A DNA stretch of 64,000 nucleotides, taken from contig NZ_JAAAMV010000029.1 in the NCBI RefSeq assembly GCF_009909185.1, positions 62,001 through 126,000 of the forward strand, given 5' to 3'. Shown in pieces: positions 52,978-62,956 of this stretch. Within the stretch, counting starts at the first letter, position 1; every line of letters starts with the position of its first letter. Origin of the DNA: Paenibacillus glycinis (GTDB lineage: Bacteria; Bacillota; Bacilli; Paenibacillales; Paenibacillaceae). Both the position numbers and the translations under genes were made by a program. Below the pieces are notes generated by a model. It had not been told where the DNA came from, did not search any database, and saw nothing but the letters and a program-made list of their open reading frames with translations.

Positions 52978-53244
52978 CTACTCTCTCTTATAAACGATCT
53001 TCTTGATTGTTCCTTCGGAAAGCCAATATGATTTTGAAAGCTGCTCGATGCTTATTCCCATGCGAAACGATTGCCTGATCTCAAAATTCCGTTGCAGCAG
53101 GTAGTTCCTCTGTCCTGAGATCTGTCCCCATTTTTTCCGGCCGTCCTCTGGCGAAGGTACATAAATTGTCCTGCCTTGGACATACTTTTGGATTTCCCGA
53201 AGCAATTTATCAGGCAAAAGTTCGTTTGCGGATACGTATTTCAC
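52978..53244 (-). CDS. CD3324-family-like small helix-turn-helix protein
   Basis: 88 residues. The pattern ANELLPDKLLREIQKYVQG, IYVPSPEDGRKKWG and the helical end MGISIEQLSKSYWLSEGTIK fit the CD3324-like family, whose end looks like a helix-turn-helix. It is probably a DNA-binding protein; the target is unknown. GTG at 53244 has AAGGAG upstream. The 247 bases to the next gene hold nothing I can support. Confidence 0.75.
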   Translation of the reverse strand: MKYVSANELLPDKLLREIQKYVQGRTIYVPSPEDGRKKWGQISGQRNYLLQRNFEIRQSFRMGISIEQLSKSYWLSEGTIKKIVYKRE

Positions 53245-53491
53245 TGGCTTCGCTCCTTCATCTAATCCATCTCAAGATGACAAGGTCGCAAAGCCCGCAT
53301 GACAAACAGCTTGCTGATTTTTCTGGAATTTTGCGGTTAAGCGATGCTGCTCCATGTAAACAACCGCCATTGTTTGTCACGTAGACTCTGCATGGAGCGA
53401 GAATGGAACCTTTGCATCGCGTGAAGTTTTAGCATCGGCATTTCCCGGGATAACGCCAAACGATATGCCTCCCTTCCAATAATTTCATTAC

Positions 53492-54301
53492 TCACGCATA
53501 CCGCCGCTGCCGCATCGCCTCGTACAACAATACCGTCGACGCCATCGCCACGTTAAGCGATTCCGAGCGCCCGTGCATCGGAATGATGATCCGCGTGTCG
53601 ACTTGCGCGAGCGCCGCGTCCGACAAGCCGTTCGACTCGCTGCCGAGCAGCAGCCACGTCGGTCCACGCCAGTCGTAGTTGTAGCAAGTGGCGGACGCCT
53701 GCAGGCTTGTCCCGACCACATGGATGCCCTGCTGCTTCGCCTCGGGCAGTAGCTCCGCCAGATCCCCTTCGATGACGGGCAAATGAAACAGGGATCCCAT
53801 CGTCGAACGCACCGTCTTGGGGTTGTACAGATCGACGCAGCCTCGGCCAAGGACGACCGCGTCCGCGCCGACGGCATCCGCGCTGCGAATGATCGTGCCG
53901 ACATTGCCGGGGTCGCGGACGCCGTCCAGCACGACGACCAACGAGTCGGCCTTGTACAGGGCCGATGCATCGGCGAGCGGCTTCGCGACGATGCCGAAGA
54001 CGGGCGGCGGCGTATCCGTCCCCGTGCATTTGGCCATGATCGCGGGCGTCGCTTCGATCAGCTCGCAATCGGTTTGCCCGAGCAGCGTTCGAAGCTCGCT
54101 TGGCACGCCGCGCTCGGTATCGACGACGATCGTTTCGACGTCTGCCCCGGCATGAAGCGCTTCCTGCACCAAATGCACGCCTTCGATAATGAAACGTCCG
54201 CTGCGATCCCGGTGCTTCTTCTCGAGCAGCGCCGCCATCGTCTTCACTTTTTCGTTTTGCAGGGAAGCAATGCTTGCCATTCGATGATTTTGATTCCGCA
54301 C
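53492..54301 (-). CDS. SpoU/TrmH-family RNA 2'-O-methyltransferase
   Basis: 269 residues. An N-terminal SpoU substrate-binding domain is followed by the trefoil-knot methyltransferase: VLDGVRDPGNVGTIIRSADA (motif 1), WLLLGSESNGLSD (motif 2) and IIIPMHGRSESLNVAMASTVLLYEAMRQR (motif 3). It methylates an rRNA or tRNA ribose with S-adenosylmethionine. B. subtilis YsgA is the likely homologue, and the adjacent sspI matches that order. GTG at 54301 lies nine bases after the TrkA-like stop; an inner ATG at 54280 is also possible. Confidence 0.92.
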   Translation of the reverse strand: MRNQNHRMASIASLQNEKVKTMAALLEKKHRDRSGRFIIEGVHLVQEALHAGADVETIVVDTERGVPSELRTLLGQTDCELIEATPAIMAKCTGTDTPPPVFGIVAKPLADASALYKADSLVVVLDGVRDPGNVGTIIRSADAVGADAVVLGRGCVDLYNPKTVRSTMGSLFHLPVIEGDLAELLPEAKQQGIHVVGTSLQASATCYNYDWRGPTWLLLGSESNGLSDAALAQVDTRIIIPMHGRSESLNVAMASTVLLYEAMRQRRYA

Positions 54302-54310
54302 CTTATCTAC

Positions 54311-54982
54311 TCAGCCTTCCGCATAAACTAGTTCTAATTCGGATAAATCCTCGGTCTTGCCCACAATCACGAGCACGTCGTCTTCCTGGATGACATTTTC
54401 CGCCGAAGGTGCGATGTTCATCTCCGTCCCTTTCTTGATCGCCAGGACGTTGCATTTGAACCGGGCCCGGATGTCGAGCTGCATGAGATTGCGGCCGATC
54501 GTAAAATCCGGCGCCTTCATCTCCACGATGCTGTAATCGTTCGACAGCTCGATGTATTCGAGAATATTGGGCGAGATCAGGTGATGCGCCACCCGCAGCC
54601 CCATATCCCGTTCGGGGAAGACCACCTTGTCCGCGCCGATTTTGTTCAGCACTTTGCCGTGCAGCTCGTTCTGGGCCTTCACGATCAGCTCCGGCACGCC
54701 GAGCTCCTTCAGAATCAGCGTCGTCAGGATGCTGGCCTGGATGTCCTCGCCGATCGCGACGACCACGACGTCGAAATTCCGCAGACCGAGCGAACGAAGC
54801 GCTTCCTCGTCCGTCGAATCCACCGCGACCGCATGCGTGACCCAATTGGAGGCTTCCTGGATCTTCTGTTCGCTGACGTCGATGGCCAGCACCTCGAAAC
54901 CCAAATCGGACAGCTCCTGCGCAACGCTGGAGCCGAACCTTCCCATCCCGATGACGGCATACTGCTTCTTCGCCAAAACCAA
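54311..54982 (-). CDS. KtrA/TrkA-type potassium-channel gating protein
   Basis: 223 residues. An N-terminal RCK domain with the dinucleotide motif GMGRFG (residues 12-17) and a C-terminal RCK_C domain (from about 140) that in Bacillus binds c-di-AMP. It controls a KtrB-type potassium pore, which is not in the window. It lies upstream of the methyltransferase gene on the same strand. KtrA and KtrC cannot be told apart here. Confidence 0.92.
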   Translation of the reverse strand: MVLAKKQYAVIGMGRFGSSVAQELSDLGFEVLAIDVSEQKIQEASNWVTHAVAVDSTDEEALRSLGLRNFDVVVVAIGEDIQASILTTLILKELGVPELIVKAQNELHGKVLNKIGADKVVFPERDMGLRVAHHLISPNILEYIELSNDYSIVEMKAPDFTIGRNLMQLDIRARFKCNVLAIKKGTEMNIAPSAENVIQEDDVLVIVGKTEDLSELELVYAEG

Positions 54983-55059
54983 CCCTCCCGCAACGACTTC
55001 AAGTTAGCTTATTATAGCATAACTTCCGGCGATAACCGAGTCGCGACCGCGCCGACCCG

Positions 55060-55089
55060 GCATGAATTCACCTTGCCGGGGAGATATTA
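55060..55089 (+). promoter_or_regulatory. Sigma-G/F-type promoter of sspI
   Basis: GCATG (55060-55064), an 18-base spacer and GATATTA (55083-55089). This fits the known forespore consensus GNATR-N18-CATNHTA with one mismatch, 30 bases before the start. Confidence 0.75.
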
Positions 55090-55119
55090 AACGGGAAAAC
55101 AGGTGATGGAGGGATGGGT

Positions 55120-55356
55120 TTGAACAATCTTGATTTGCGGCAGGCTATCGTTCGCAGGGTTCAAAATAAATCCGGCGAGGAATTGACCGACGTTATCGAA
55201 AGCTCCATCGGCAGCGACGAGAAGGCGCTGCCCGGCCTTGGCGTGCTGTTCGAAATGATTTGGCAAAACAGCAAAGCCCCGGAGCAAAACCGGATGGTGG
55301 AGCTGCTCTTCAATCATCTTCGCGGCATGGAGAGCGCGAACCCGAGTCCAAGCTAA
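55120..55356 (+). CDS. sspI: Small acid-soluble spore protein I
   Basis: TTG at 55120 has GGAGGG six bases upstream; the ATG at 55114 touches that site, so TTG is preferred. 78 residues. NNLDLRQAIVRRV, the central LPGLGVLFEMIWQN and NRMVELLFNHL match SspI, a minor forespore protein of the spore core. The sigma-G-type promoter and the terminator at 55438-55466 frame it as a single transcript. Its place beside a YsgA-like gene is the Bacillus order. Confidence 0.93.
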   Translation: MNNLDLRQAIVRRVQNKSGEELTDVIESSIGSDEKALPGLGVLFEMIWQNSKAPEQNRMVELLFNHLRGMESANPSPS

Positions 55357-55437
55357 CGTACGCGCCCCAGGATTGATATACGCTTCAATACGCGACTTCG
55401 CCGAGCCGACGCGCATCCGAAGACGTGTCGCTGAGGA

Positions 55438-55466
55438 AGCGCCGTGCCCCGTGCACGGCGCTCTTT
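55438..55466 (+). terminator. Terminator after sspI
   Basis: Perfect arms AGCGCCGTGC and GCACGGCGCT, then CTTT; 82 bases past the stop. The remainder to 55572 holds nothing I can support. Confidence 0.65.
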
Positions 55467-55572
55467 AGCGCGCATACCGGCCAATATTAAATCGCGTGCA
55501 TACGTTCATAGCGTCCCAATCTTCATTGCAGAACATGCAGCGCATGACGGTCAATTATTCCCTGCGAACAAG

Positions 55573-55601
55573 AAAACAGCCTGCCCTCCGGGCAGACTGT
55601 T
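55573..55601 (-). terminator. Terminator of the Gfo/Idh operon
   Basis: On the minus strand, AACAGTCTGCCC-GGA-GGGCAGGCTGTT followed by Ts. It resembles the hairpin at 56857-56888 after the paralogue. Confidence 0.8.
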
Positions 55602-55665
55602 CTCGCATGTCCATCTCTTGGCGTCCGCATCGCGGCGTCAAGCGCTTTGCATCCCTCGCATGCTG

Positions 55666-56763
<1,098 letters not shown>

Positions 56764-56856
56764 CCACGTCTGCTCCCTTTTTGGCCGAATAGGAAGAAAC
56801 GGTTGCCGCCGCTCGCGAACGGTACGGCGGGTTTCTTCCGGCTGAACTATGTATTG

Positions 56857-56888
56857 CAAAACAGCCCGCCTCGCCGGGCAGGCTGTTT
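56857..56888 (-). terminator. Hairpin between the two Gfo/Idh paralogues
   Basis: On the minus strand, AAACAGCCTGCC/GGCGGGCTGTTT arms with Ts, 31 bases past the stop of copy 2. It resembles the terminator after copy 1, so the hairpin was probably copied with the gene. Confidence 0.75.
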
Positions 56889-56919
56889 CCCTAACTGACA
56901 GTATACGCGATATCGGGCG

Positions 56920-58014
56920 TTATTTCGACTGCGGTGCCAGTGCCGGCATCGGCTCCGGACGCGCGCAGCTGCTCTCCATGACGTAATGCTTGCCGTCGCG
57001 GGAGGCGTCGTGAATGCCGTGCATCGCTTCCAGCACGTGATACGCCATTTCGCCGTTCGCGCGATGCTGGCCGCCTTCGCGGATCGCGCGGGCCATGTCC
57101 GCCACGCCGATGCCGCGGTTGTTGTCCGTGAAGCCGTGCGTCAGCTCGATCTCTTCCCAATCGCCGCCGGCGCGGCGCAGCTTCACGACGCCGCCGAAAC
57201 CGTTCGGATCCGGCACGAGCAGCGTGCCGGCGCTGCCGTGCACTTCGATATTCGGCAGCGCCGTGCCTGCCGCCGCGTCGAAGCTCGTAATCAGCGTGCC
57301 GATCAACCCGTTCTCGAAATCAAGCACGCCCGTGATGTTCGTCGGCGTCTCGACGGCAATCTTCTTGCCGCGTTTCTTCTCGCTCGTGATCGTCCGCTCC
57401 GGATACGAGATCCGCGCGGAGCCGGTTACCCGGCTGATCGGACCGAACAAGGTCACGAATGCCGTCAGGTAGTAAGGACCCATATCGAACATCGGGCCGC
57501 CGCCGACTTCGTAATAAAATTCCGGATCCGGATGCCAATTCTCATGGCCGCCGCAGATCATGAAGCCCGTCGCCGATACCGGCGTGCCGATCGCGCCTTC
57601 GTCGATCAGCTTGCGGCAGGTTTGGATGCCGCCGCCCAGGAACGTTTCCGGCGCGCTCGCGACGCGAAGGCCCTTCGCGGCCGCCAGCTCCAGGACTTGC
57701 TTGCCTTCCTCGCGCGTCACCACGATCGGCTTCTCGACGTACACGTGCTTGCCGGCTTCCAGCGCCTGCAGGCACACGGATGCATGCGCTTTCGGAATCG
57801 TCAGGTTGACGACGATTTCGATCTCGGGGTCGGCGAGCAGCTGCTCGACCGTGTACGCATTCGGTACGTCATACTCCGCCGCGCGCTCTTTCGCGCGTTC
57901 AATATCGATATCGGCCGCGGCGACGAGCTCGACCTCGGGATATTGCTTCAAGTTCTTAAAATAAATCCGGCTGATATTGCCGCAGCCGATAATGCCGACT
58001 TTGACTGGCTTCAT
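56920..58014 (-). CDS. Gfo/Idh/MocA-family oxidoreductase, copy 2
   Basis: 364 residues (MKPVKVGIIGCGNIS). Rossmann fold, the EKP motif in AGKHVYVEKPIVV, and the shared GGGPMFDMGPYYL block. It is the tandem paralogue of 55666-56763; most differences are conservative. It lies 43 bases after the ThuA-like gene and probably belongs to the same operon. The hairpin after it could reduce expression of copy 1. Confidence 0.94.
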   Translation of the reverse strand: MKPVKVGIIGCGNISRIYFKNLKQYPEVELVAAADIDIERAKERAAEYDVPNAYTVEQLLADPEIEIVVNLTIPKAHASVCLQALEAGKHVYVEKPIVVTREEGKQVLELAAAKGLRVASAPETFLGGGIQTCRKLIDEGAIGTPVSATGFMICGGHENWHPDPEFYYEVGGGPMFDMGPYYLTAFVTLFGPISRVTGSARISYPERTITSEKKRGKKIAVETPTNITGVLDFENGLIGTLITSFDAAAGTALPNIEVHGSAGTLLVPDPNGFGGVVKLRRAGGDWEEIELTHGFTDNNRGIGVADMARAIREGGQHRANGEMAYHVLEAMHGIHDASRDGKHYVMESSCARPEPMPALAPQSK

Positions 58015-58057
58015 GGATCATTTCCCTCCCTGGAATCATTCTTATGACAGCAATCGG

Positions 58058-58681
58058 TTAACGCGCGGCCCACAGAAAACCGCGGCGCATCAGCTCGAGC
58101 GTTTGCGGCATGGCGACGATGTCCGCCTGATGGCCCAGCGAGTTGTAATACACGCGGCCTTGTCCCCAGGATTTCGTCCAGACGACCGGCATCTTCACGT
58201 CGCCGAAGCTCGTCGTCGCATGTACCTTGACTGCCGGATCGACATGCATGTAATACTGCTCGGAGACGACCTCGAAATCGCCGATGCCGCTCGTGAGCGG
58301 CTCATCCGCATCGACCATGTTGACGTCGTACCGGACGCCGTCGTTGCCCGGATGCGCGACCCATTGGCCGCCGACCATGAACTGAAAATCCGTCTCGTTG
58401 CGGAACGAATCGCCCATGCCGCCATGGCAGCCCGCGATGCCGCAGCCGGCGTTCACGGTATCCAGCAGCAGGCGAAGCTGTTCCCGTTCGATCTGTCCCA
58501 TCGTCCAGACCGGCACGATCAGGTCGAGACTGCCCATCAATTCGGCATCGGCGAACGAGTCGAGCGTATCCGATACCGTGACGTCGAATCCTTCCTCGCG
58601 CAGCATGCCGGCGAAGATTTCTCCGACTTCCTTCGGCTGATGTCCGTCCCAGCCGCCCCATACGATAAGTGCTTTTTTCAT
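58058..58681 (-). CDS. ThuA-like protein
   Basis: 207 residues of the ThuA family (glutamine-amidotransferase-like fold): ALIVWGGWDGHQPKE, DLIVPVWTMGQIERE, GCGIAGCHGGMGDSFR and NSLGHQADI. ThuA-type proteins are linked to sugar uptake or oxidation, and a 3-keto-sugar role has been proposed for some. It is placed between Gfo/Idh genes, which agrees with a carbohydrate oxidation pathway. Confidence 0.9.
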   Translation of the reverse strand: MKKALIVWGGWDGHQPKEVGEIFAGMLREEGFDVTVSDTLDSFADAELMGSLDLIVPVWTMGQIEREQLRLLLDTVNAGCGIAGCHGGMGDSFRNETDFQFMVGGQWVAHPGNDGVRYDVNMVDADEPLTSGIGDFEVVSEQYYMHVDPAVKVHATTSFGDVKMPVVWTKSWGQGRVYYNSLGHQADIVAMPQTLELMRRGFLWAAR

Positions 58682-58726
58682 TTCGCTATCATCCTCTGTT
58701 CTGAAGTATGGACGTGACGTTATCGA

Positions 58727-59890
58727 TTAACGCAGCTCCGATATGGCGACCCAACGCCGTTCCGCGATGGATTTGTCCACTGCTTCCAACACCGCCTGGC
58801 ATTCCACGCCGTCTACGAAGTTCGGCACCGGCTGACGGTTCTCGGTAATCGCATTCATGAATTCCACCATCTCGTGCGTGAACGTGTGCTCGTACCCGAT
58901 CGTATGACCGGCCGGCCACCAATGCTCGCTGTAGGCATGCGCCGCATCCGTCGCAAGCACGCGGCGGAAGCCTTGCACGTCGGCGGCATCGTCCGTGAAA
59001 TACACCTCAAGCTCGTTCACGCGCTCAAAATCGAACTTGATGCTGCCCTTGCTGCCGTTAATCTCGAACGAGTTCGTGCAGCGGTGTCCCGGCGCGAAGC
59101 GCGTCGCTTCGATGCTGCCGAGCGCGCCGTCCGCAAACCGGGCCAGGAAGACCGTCGCGTCGTCTACCGTAACCGGACCTTTAGGCGCATCCTTGTCGCC
59201 CTTGGCGCTGAGGCCGGTCATCTCCGTCGGCAGCGGACGTTCTTTGACGAACGTTTCGCTCATGCCGATGACTTCGCTAAACTCGCCCACGAGGAAACGG
59301 GCCATGTCGATCACGTGCGCGCCGAGGTCTCCATGAGAGCCGGAACCGGCGATTTCCTTCTGCAGCCGCCAGACAAGCGGAAACTGCGGATCGACGATCC
59401 AATCCTGCAGGAAGAAGCCGCGGAAATGATAAATCTTGCCGATGCGGCCTTCCTCGATCAGCTTCTTCGCCAGCTGCACAGCCGGCGCGAACCGATAGTT
59501 GAAGCCGACCATATGCTTGACGCCGGCTTTCTCGGCCGCGTTCAGCATCTCGATAGAATCCGCCAGATTCAGCGCCAGCGGCTTCTCGCAGAAGATATGC
59601 TTGCCCGCTTCCGCCGCAGCGATCGCGATCTCCTTGTGCGCGTCGCTCGGAGCATTGATATCGACGACGTCGATATCGTCCCGCGTGACCAGTTTGCGCC
59701 AATCGGTCTCGCCGTTCTCCCAGCCGAATTGCGCGCGCGCCTGCTCGAGGCCGGCGGCGTCCCGGCCGCAAATCGCCACCATCTGCGGGCGCGTCACGTT
59801 CGGGAAGAACATCGGCAGCGCGCGATACGCGTTGCTGTGCGCTTTTCCCATGAATTTATAACCGATCATCCCTACTCGAATGTTGCTCAT
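58727..59890 (-). CDS. Gfo/Idh/MocA-family oxidoreductase, third type
   Basis: 387 residues. VGMIGYKFMGKAHSNAYR marks the Rossmann N-terminus, and the catalytic Lys is in GKHIFCEKPLAL. GSHGDLGAHVIDMARFLVG is the family's substrate-domain block. It is clearly different from the two tandem copies downstream. It is the first enzyme gene after lacI. The substrate is unknown; sugars or cyclitols are likely. Confidence 0.93.
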   Translation of the reverse strand: MSNIRVGMIGYKFMGKAHSNAYRALPMFFPNVTRPQMVAICGRDAAGLEQARAQFGWENGETDWRKLVTRDDIDVVDINAPSDAHKEIAIAAAEAGKHIFCEKPLALNLADSIEMLNAAEKAGVKHMVGFNYRFAPAVQLAKKLIEEGRIGKIYHFRGFFLQDWIVDPQFPLVWRLQKEIAGSGSHGDLGAHVIDMARFLVGEFSEVIGMSETFVKERPLPTEMTGLSAKGDKDAPKGPVTVDDATVFLARFADGALGSIEATRFAPGHRCTNSFEINGSKGSIKFDFERVNELEVYFTDDAADVQGFRRVLATDAAHAYSEHWWPAGHTIGYEHTFTHEMVEFMNAITENRQPVPNFVDGVECQAVLEAVDKSIAERRWVAISELR

Positions 59891-59948
59891 TGTTTCGTTC
59901 CACCTCTCATGAGATTAGGTCGAGATTAACCATACGAACTAACAAGCT

Positions 59949-61010
59949 TCAGGCTTTGGTCGTTCCGGCAGCCGAAGAAGAGGCGCGCGTAATGAGCTTT
60001 ACGGGCAATTTGACGTCGAACGCGGCCGAGCCGTCTTGATCCGCTACGGCATCGAGCAGCCGGGATGCGGCTTCGCTGCCGATATCGAAGAACGGGACGC
60101 GGATCGAAGTCAGCGGCGGATCCGTCATGCGCACGATATCGGAGTCGTCGCAGCCGATCAGCGCCACGTCTTCCCCGACTTTGACGCCCGATTCCTTCAA
60201 GCCCTGCAGCAGGCCGATCGCCATCCGGTCGTTCGCGGCGATGATGGCATCGATATGCCCTGCCTGCACGAGCGCTGCAACCGCTTTCGCTTGCTGGTAG
60301 CCGCTCGTGCGGCTGTAGTTGCCGAGCAGCACCCGTTCCGGGAGGAAAGCCAACCAGGCTTCTTCCAACGCCTCCCGATAGCCCCGCAGGCGATCCTTGC
60401 TGTTCGAATACACGGCAGGACCGTTAAGGAAACCGATCTTCCTGCAGCCTTGCGCCAGAAGATGCCGCACCGCTTCTCGGCAGCCCGTCCGCTGATCGGC
60501 GTCCACCGAGTTGTAGTCTTCGCCGTCGTATCGCTGATTGACAAGGCAGAACGGATGGTTCCCTTCCCTCAATTCGGCAAGCGCCGCGCGTTCGGAGGGC
60601 ACGTCCTGCGCGCCGATGATGATGCAGCCATCCACCTTCTGCGTGCGGAACAGGTTGGCATAGTCTCTCGGCTCGTCGGGTTCGCGGAAGAGCAGCAGCA
60701 GATCGTAACCGCGCTGCTTGGCGGTCATGCCGATGCCGCTCAACACTTCGGAGAAATAATACGTCGAGAACAGATTCACCTTCGGCAGCATCGGCAGGAT
60801 CACGCCCAAATTCCCGCTTCGCCGCAGAGCGAACCGCTGCGCGAGCGCGCTTGGCACGTAATTCAACTGCCGGGCAGCCTCCATCACCCGTCTCGCCGTT
60901 TCTTCTTTCACCGTTCCGACGCCGCTCAGCACCCGCGACACCGTCGCTTCCGATACGCCGGCAAGCTCAGCGACTTTTTTCCGGATAAGTCCTCTCTCCC
61001 GTCTGGCCAA
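59949..61010 (-). CDS. LacI-family transcriptional regulator
   Basis: The helix-turn-helix RKKVAELAGVSEATVSRVLSG is followed by a periplasmic-binding-like ligand domain (GVILPMLPKVN, then IDAIIAANDRMAIGLLQGL). The open frame extends to 61061. The promoter (TTGACA at 61056) and the palindrome at 61018-61035 lie inside that extension, so translation must begin further down. TTG at 61010 gives about 353 residues and is used here. The SD-like GGGAGAGAGG lies after that TTG and precedes an ATC, so a non-standard start cannot be ruled out. It heads the Gfo/Idh-ThuA operon and probably represses it. Confidence 0.9.
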   Translation of the reverse strand: MARRERGLIRKKVAELAGVSEATVSRVLSGVGTVKEETARRVMEAARQLNYVPSALAQRFALRRSGNLGVILPMLPKVNLFSTYYFSEVLSGIGMTAKQRGYDLLLLFREPDEPRDYANLFRTQKVDGCIIIGAQDVPSERAALAELREGNHPFCLVNQRYDGEDYNSVDADQRTGCREAVRHLLAQGCRKIGFLNGPAVYSNSKDRLRGYREALEEAWLAFLPERVLLGNYSRTSGYQQAKAVAALVQAGHIDAIIAANDRMAIGLLQGLKESGVKVGEDVALIGCDDSDIVRMTDPPLTSIRVPFFDIGSEAASRLLDAVADQDGSAAFDVKLPVKLITRASSSAAGTTKA

Positions 61011-61017
61011 AACCCCA

Positions 61018-61061
61018 AATGTACACGCGTACATTCTCTCATGCGAGGTTCGGATTGTCAA
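61018..61061 (-). promoter_or_regulatory. lacI promoter with overlapping LacI-type palindrome
   Basis: On the minus strand, TTGACA (61056-61061), 17 bases, GAGAAT (61033-61038). The near-palindrome AATGTAC-GCGT-GTACATT (61018-61035) covers the end of -10 and the start region. It fits autoregulation of the operon. Confidence 0.65.
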
Positions 61062-61290
61062 CGAAGAATCTAGTGTCCCCGTCCGTCCTTCCTGCCTCGG
61101 CGCTGTTCGTATGGATCATCGTCGATTTGTTTCTGCTTCCAAGTGCTCCGCTCTTATTACCAGCATATCTCAGCAAGAAATTATCGCCGAAATCCTTCAT
61201 TATCGCGAAATGGAACGGCTTCCCGGCCGCGGTTGATCGGCAAACGGACCACTCCCTGCTCGTCACGCCGCTCTGCGCCGAATAACAAAT

Positions 61291-61336
61291 AAGACCTCGG
61301 GACCGCATAAAGCGCGGAACCGAGGTCTTTTTTATC
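61291..61336. terminator. Terminator after prfC
   Basis: Arms AAGACCTCGG and CCGAGGTCTT. The plus strand ends in six Ts; on the minus strand it follows prfC by 14 bases. The interval 61062-61290 holds nothing I can support beyond the lacI promoter. Confidence 0.7.
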
Positions 61337-61349
61337 GTTATGAAGTGCT

Positions 61350-62936
61350 CTATGGAGCCATCTCCAAAAATTTGGAGGTGGGATTTTTATCCATTGCCGT
61401 GCGCATCGCGTACTCGTTCTCGAACAGCGCGACGTAATTGTCTTTCTTGTCCTTGACGAGGGTCGAATTGATTCGGTATTTGGACGGGTCGATCTTGTCG
61501 TCGACGATCCATCGCGCGAATTGGAATTGCATCCGGTGCAGCATGATCTCCACGCCGTATTCCGAACGCATCCGGTGCTCGAAGACCTCGAATTGCAGCT
61601 GGCCGACGACGCCCAGAATCGTCTCGTCGAAGTTCCCGGTGGAATGGAACACCTGAATCGTGCCCTCTTCCGTCAATTGGTCGATGCCCTTCTGGTACTG
61701 TTTATGCTTCAGCGCGTTCTTGACGGTCACCTTCGCGAACAGCTCCGGCGAGAACGTCGGCAGTTCGTCGAAGACGATCTCGCTGCCCTGCGACAATGAA
61801 TCGCCGATCCGGAAGATGCCGGGATCGAACAACCCGATAATGTCGCCCGGATAGGCATTTTCCACGATATCCCGGTCCTGCGCGAGAAATTGCTGCGGCT
61901 GGGACAGCTTGATGTCCTTGCCGTTGCGCACATGGCGAACGCTCATGCCGCGTTCGAAGCGGCCGGAACAGATCCGCAGGAAGGCGATCCGATCGCGGTG
62001 GGCCGGATTCATGTTCGCTTGGATTTTGAAGACGTAGCCGGAGAATTTCTCGTTCGTCGGTTCCACGGGTCCCGTCGTGCTTTGGCGCGGCGTTGGCGCC
62101 GGCGCAAGCTGCAGGAAGTTCTCGAGGAACGTCTGCACGCCGAAGTTGTTGACCGCGCTGCCGAAGAAGAGCGGCGTCAGCTCGCCCGCGCGGACCTTCT
62201 CGTAATCGAATTGGTCGCCGGCAACGTCGAGCAGCTCCAGATCCGCGATCAGCTGATCGGTCAAATAATCGCCGGCCATCTCGCGAATATGCGGATCGTT
62301 ATAATCCGCGACCTTTTGCACTTCGATCGTGGAATGGTCGTTGCCCCGGAACAGCTCCACCTGGTTCTTCATCCGGTCGTAGACGCCGCACAGCTCCCGG
62401 CCCATGCCGATCGGCCAATTCATCGGAACGGCCCGGATGCCGAGCACCCGCTCCAGCTCTTCCATGAGCTCGAACGGATTTTGGCCTTCGCGGTCCAGCT
62501 TGTTGATGAACGTAAAGATCGGAATGCCGCGCTTGCTGCACACCTGGAACAGCTTGATCGTCTGCGCCTCGACGCCTTTGGCGACGTCGATCAGCATGAC
62601 CGCGCTGTCCGCGGCAGTCAGCGTCCGGTACGTGTCTTCGCTGAAGTCTTGGTGACCGGGCGTATCCAAAATATTGACGCGGTGACCGCTGTAATCGAAC
62701 TGCATGACGGAAGACGTAACGGAAATCCCCCGCTGCTTCTCGATTTCCATCCAGTCGCTCGTCGCGTGACGGCTCGCTTTGCGCGCCTTGACCGATCCCG
62801 CTTCGCGGATCGCGCCCCCGAAGAGGAGCAGCTTCTCCGTCAATGTCGTTTTCCCCGCATCCGGGTGAGAAATAATGGCGAACGTGCGCCGTTTCTCGAC
62901 TTCTTGTTTGATTTCATCCGCAATAGTTTTACTCAT
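61350..62936 (-). CDS. prfC: Peptide chain release factor 3
   Basis: A GTPase that recycles RF1 and RF2 from the ribosome. ATG at 62936 (MSKTIADEIKQEV) has GAAGGGAAC upstream; the frame to 63269 overlaps the cyclase gene. 528 residues, the usual length. G1 is SHPDAGKTT (residues 23-31), G3 is DTPGHQDFSEDTYR, and G4 is NKLDREGQNP. The RF3-specific C-terminal domain (YGVEIMLHRMQFQFARWI) is complete. It lies 20 bases after the cyclase gene. Confidence 0.97.
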   Translation of the reverse strand: MSKTIADEIKQEVEKRRTFAIISHPDAGKTTLTEKLLLFGGAIREAGSVKARKASRHATSDWMEIEKQRGISVTSSVMQFDYSGHRVNILDTPGHQDFSEDTYRTLTAADSAVMLIDVAKGVEAQTIKLFQVCSKRGIPIFTFINKLDREGQNPFELMEELERVLGIRAVPMNWPIGMGRELCGVYDRMKNQVELFRGNDHSTIEVQKVADYNDPHIREMAGDYLTDQLIADLELLDVAGDQFDYEKVRAGELTPLFFGSAVNNFGVQTFLENFLQLAPAPTPRQSTTGPVEPTNEKFSGYVFKIQANMNPAHRDRIAFLRICSGRFERGMSVRHVRNGKDIKLSQPQQFLAQDRDIVENAYPGDIIGLFDPGIFRIGDSLSQGSEIVFDELPTFSPELFAKVTVKNALKHKQYQKGIDQLTEEGTIQVFHSTGNFDETILGVVGQLQFEVFEHRMRSEYGVEIMLHRMQFQFARWIVDDKIDPSKYRINSTLVKDKKDNYVALFENEYAMRTAMDKNPTSKFLEMAP

Positions 62937-62956
62937 GATAGTTCCCTTCGTCCCTT

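Noticed and set aside
61019..61285. Plus-strand frame before the terminator at 61291, possible gene
   Set aside because: It overlaps the lacI promoter, lacks a ribosome-binding site and has no family resemblance; the terminator is better explained by prfC.
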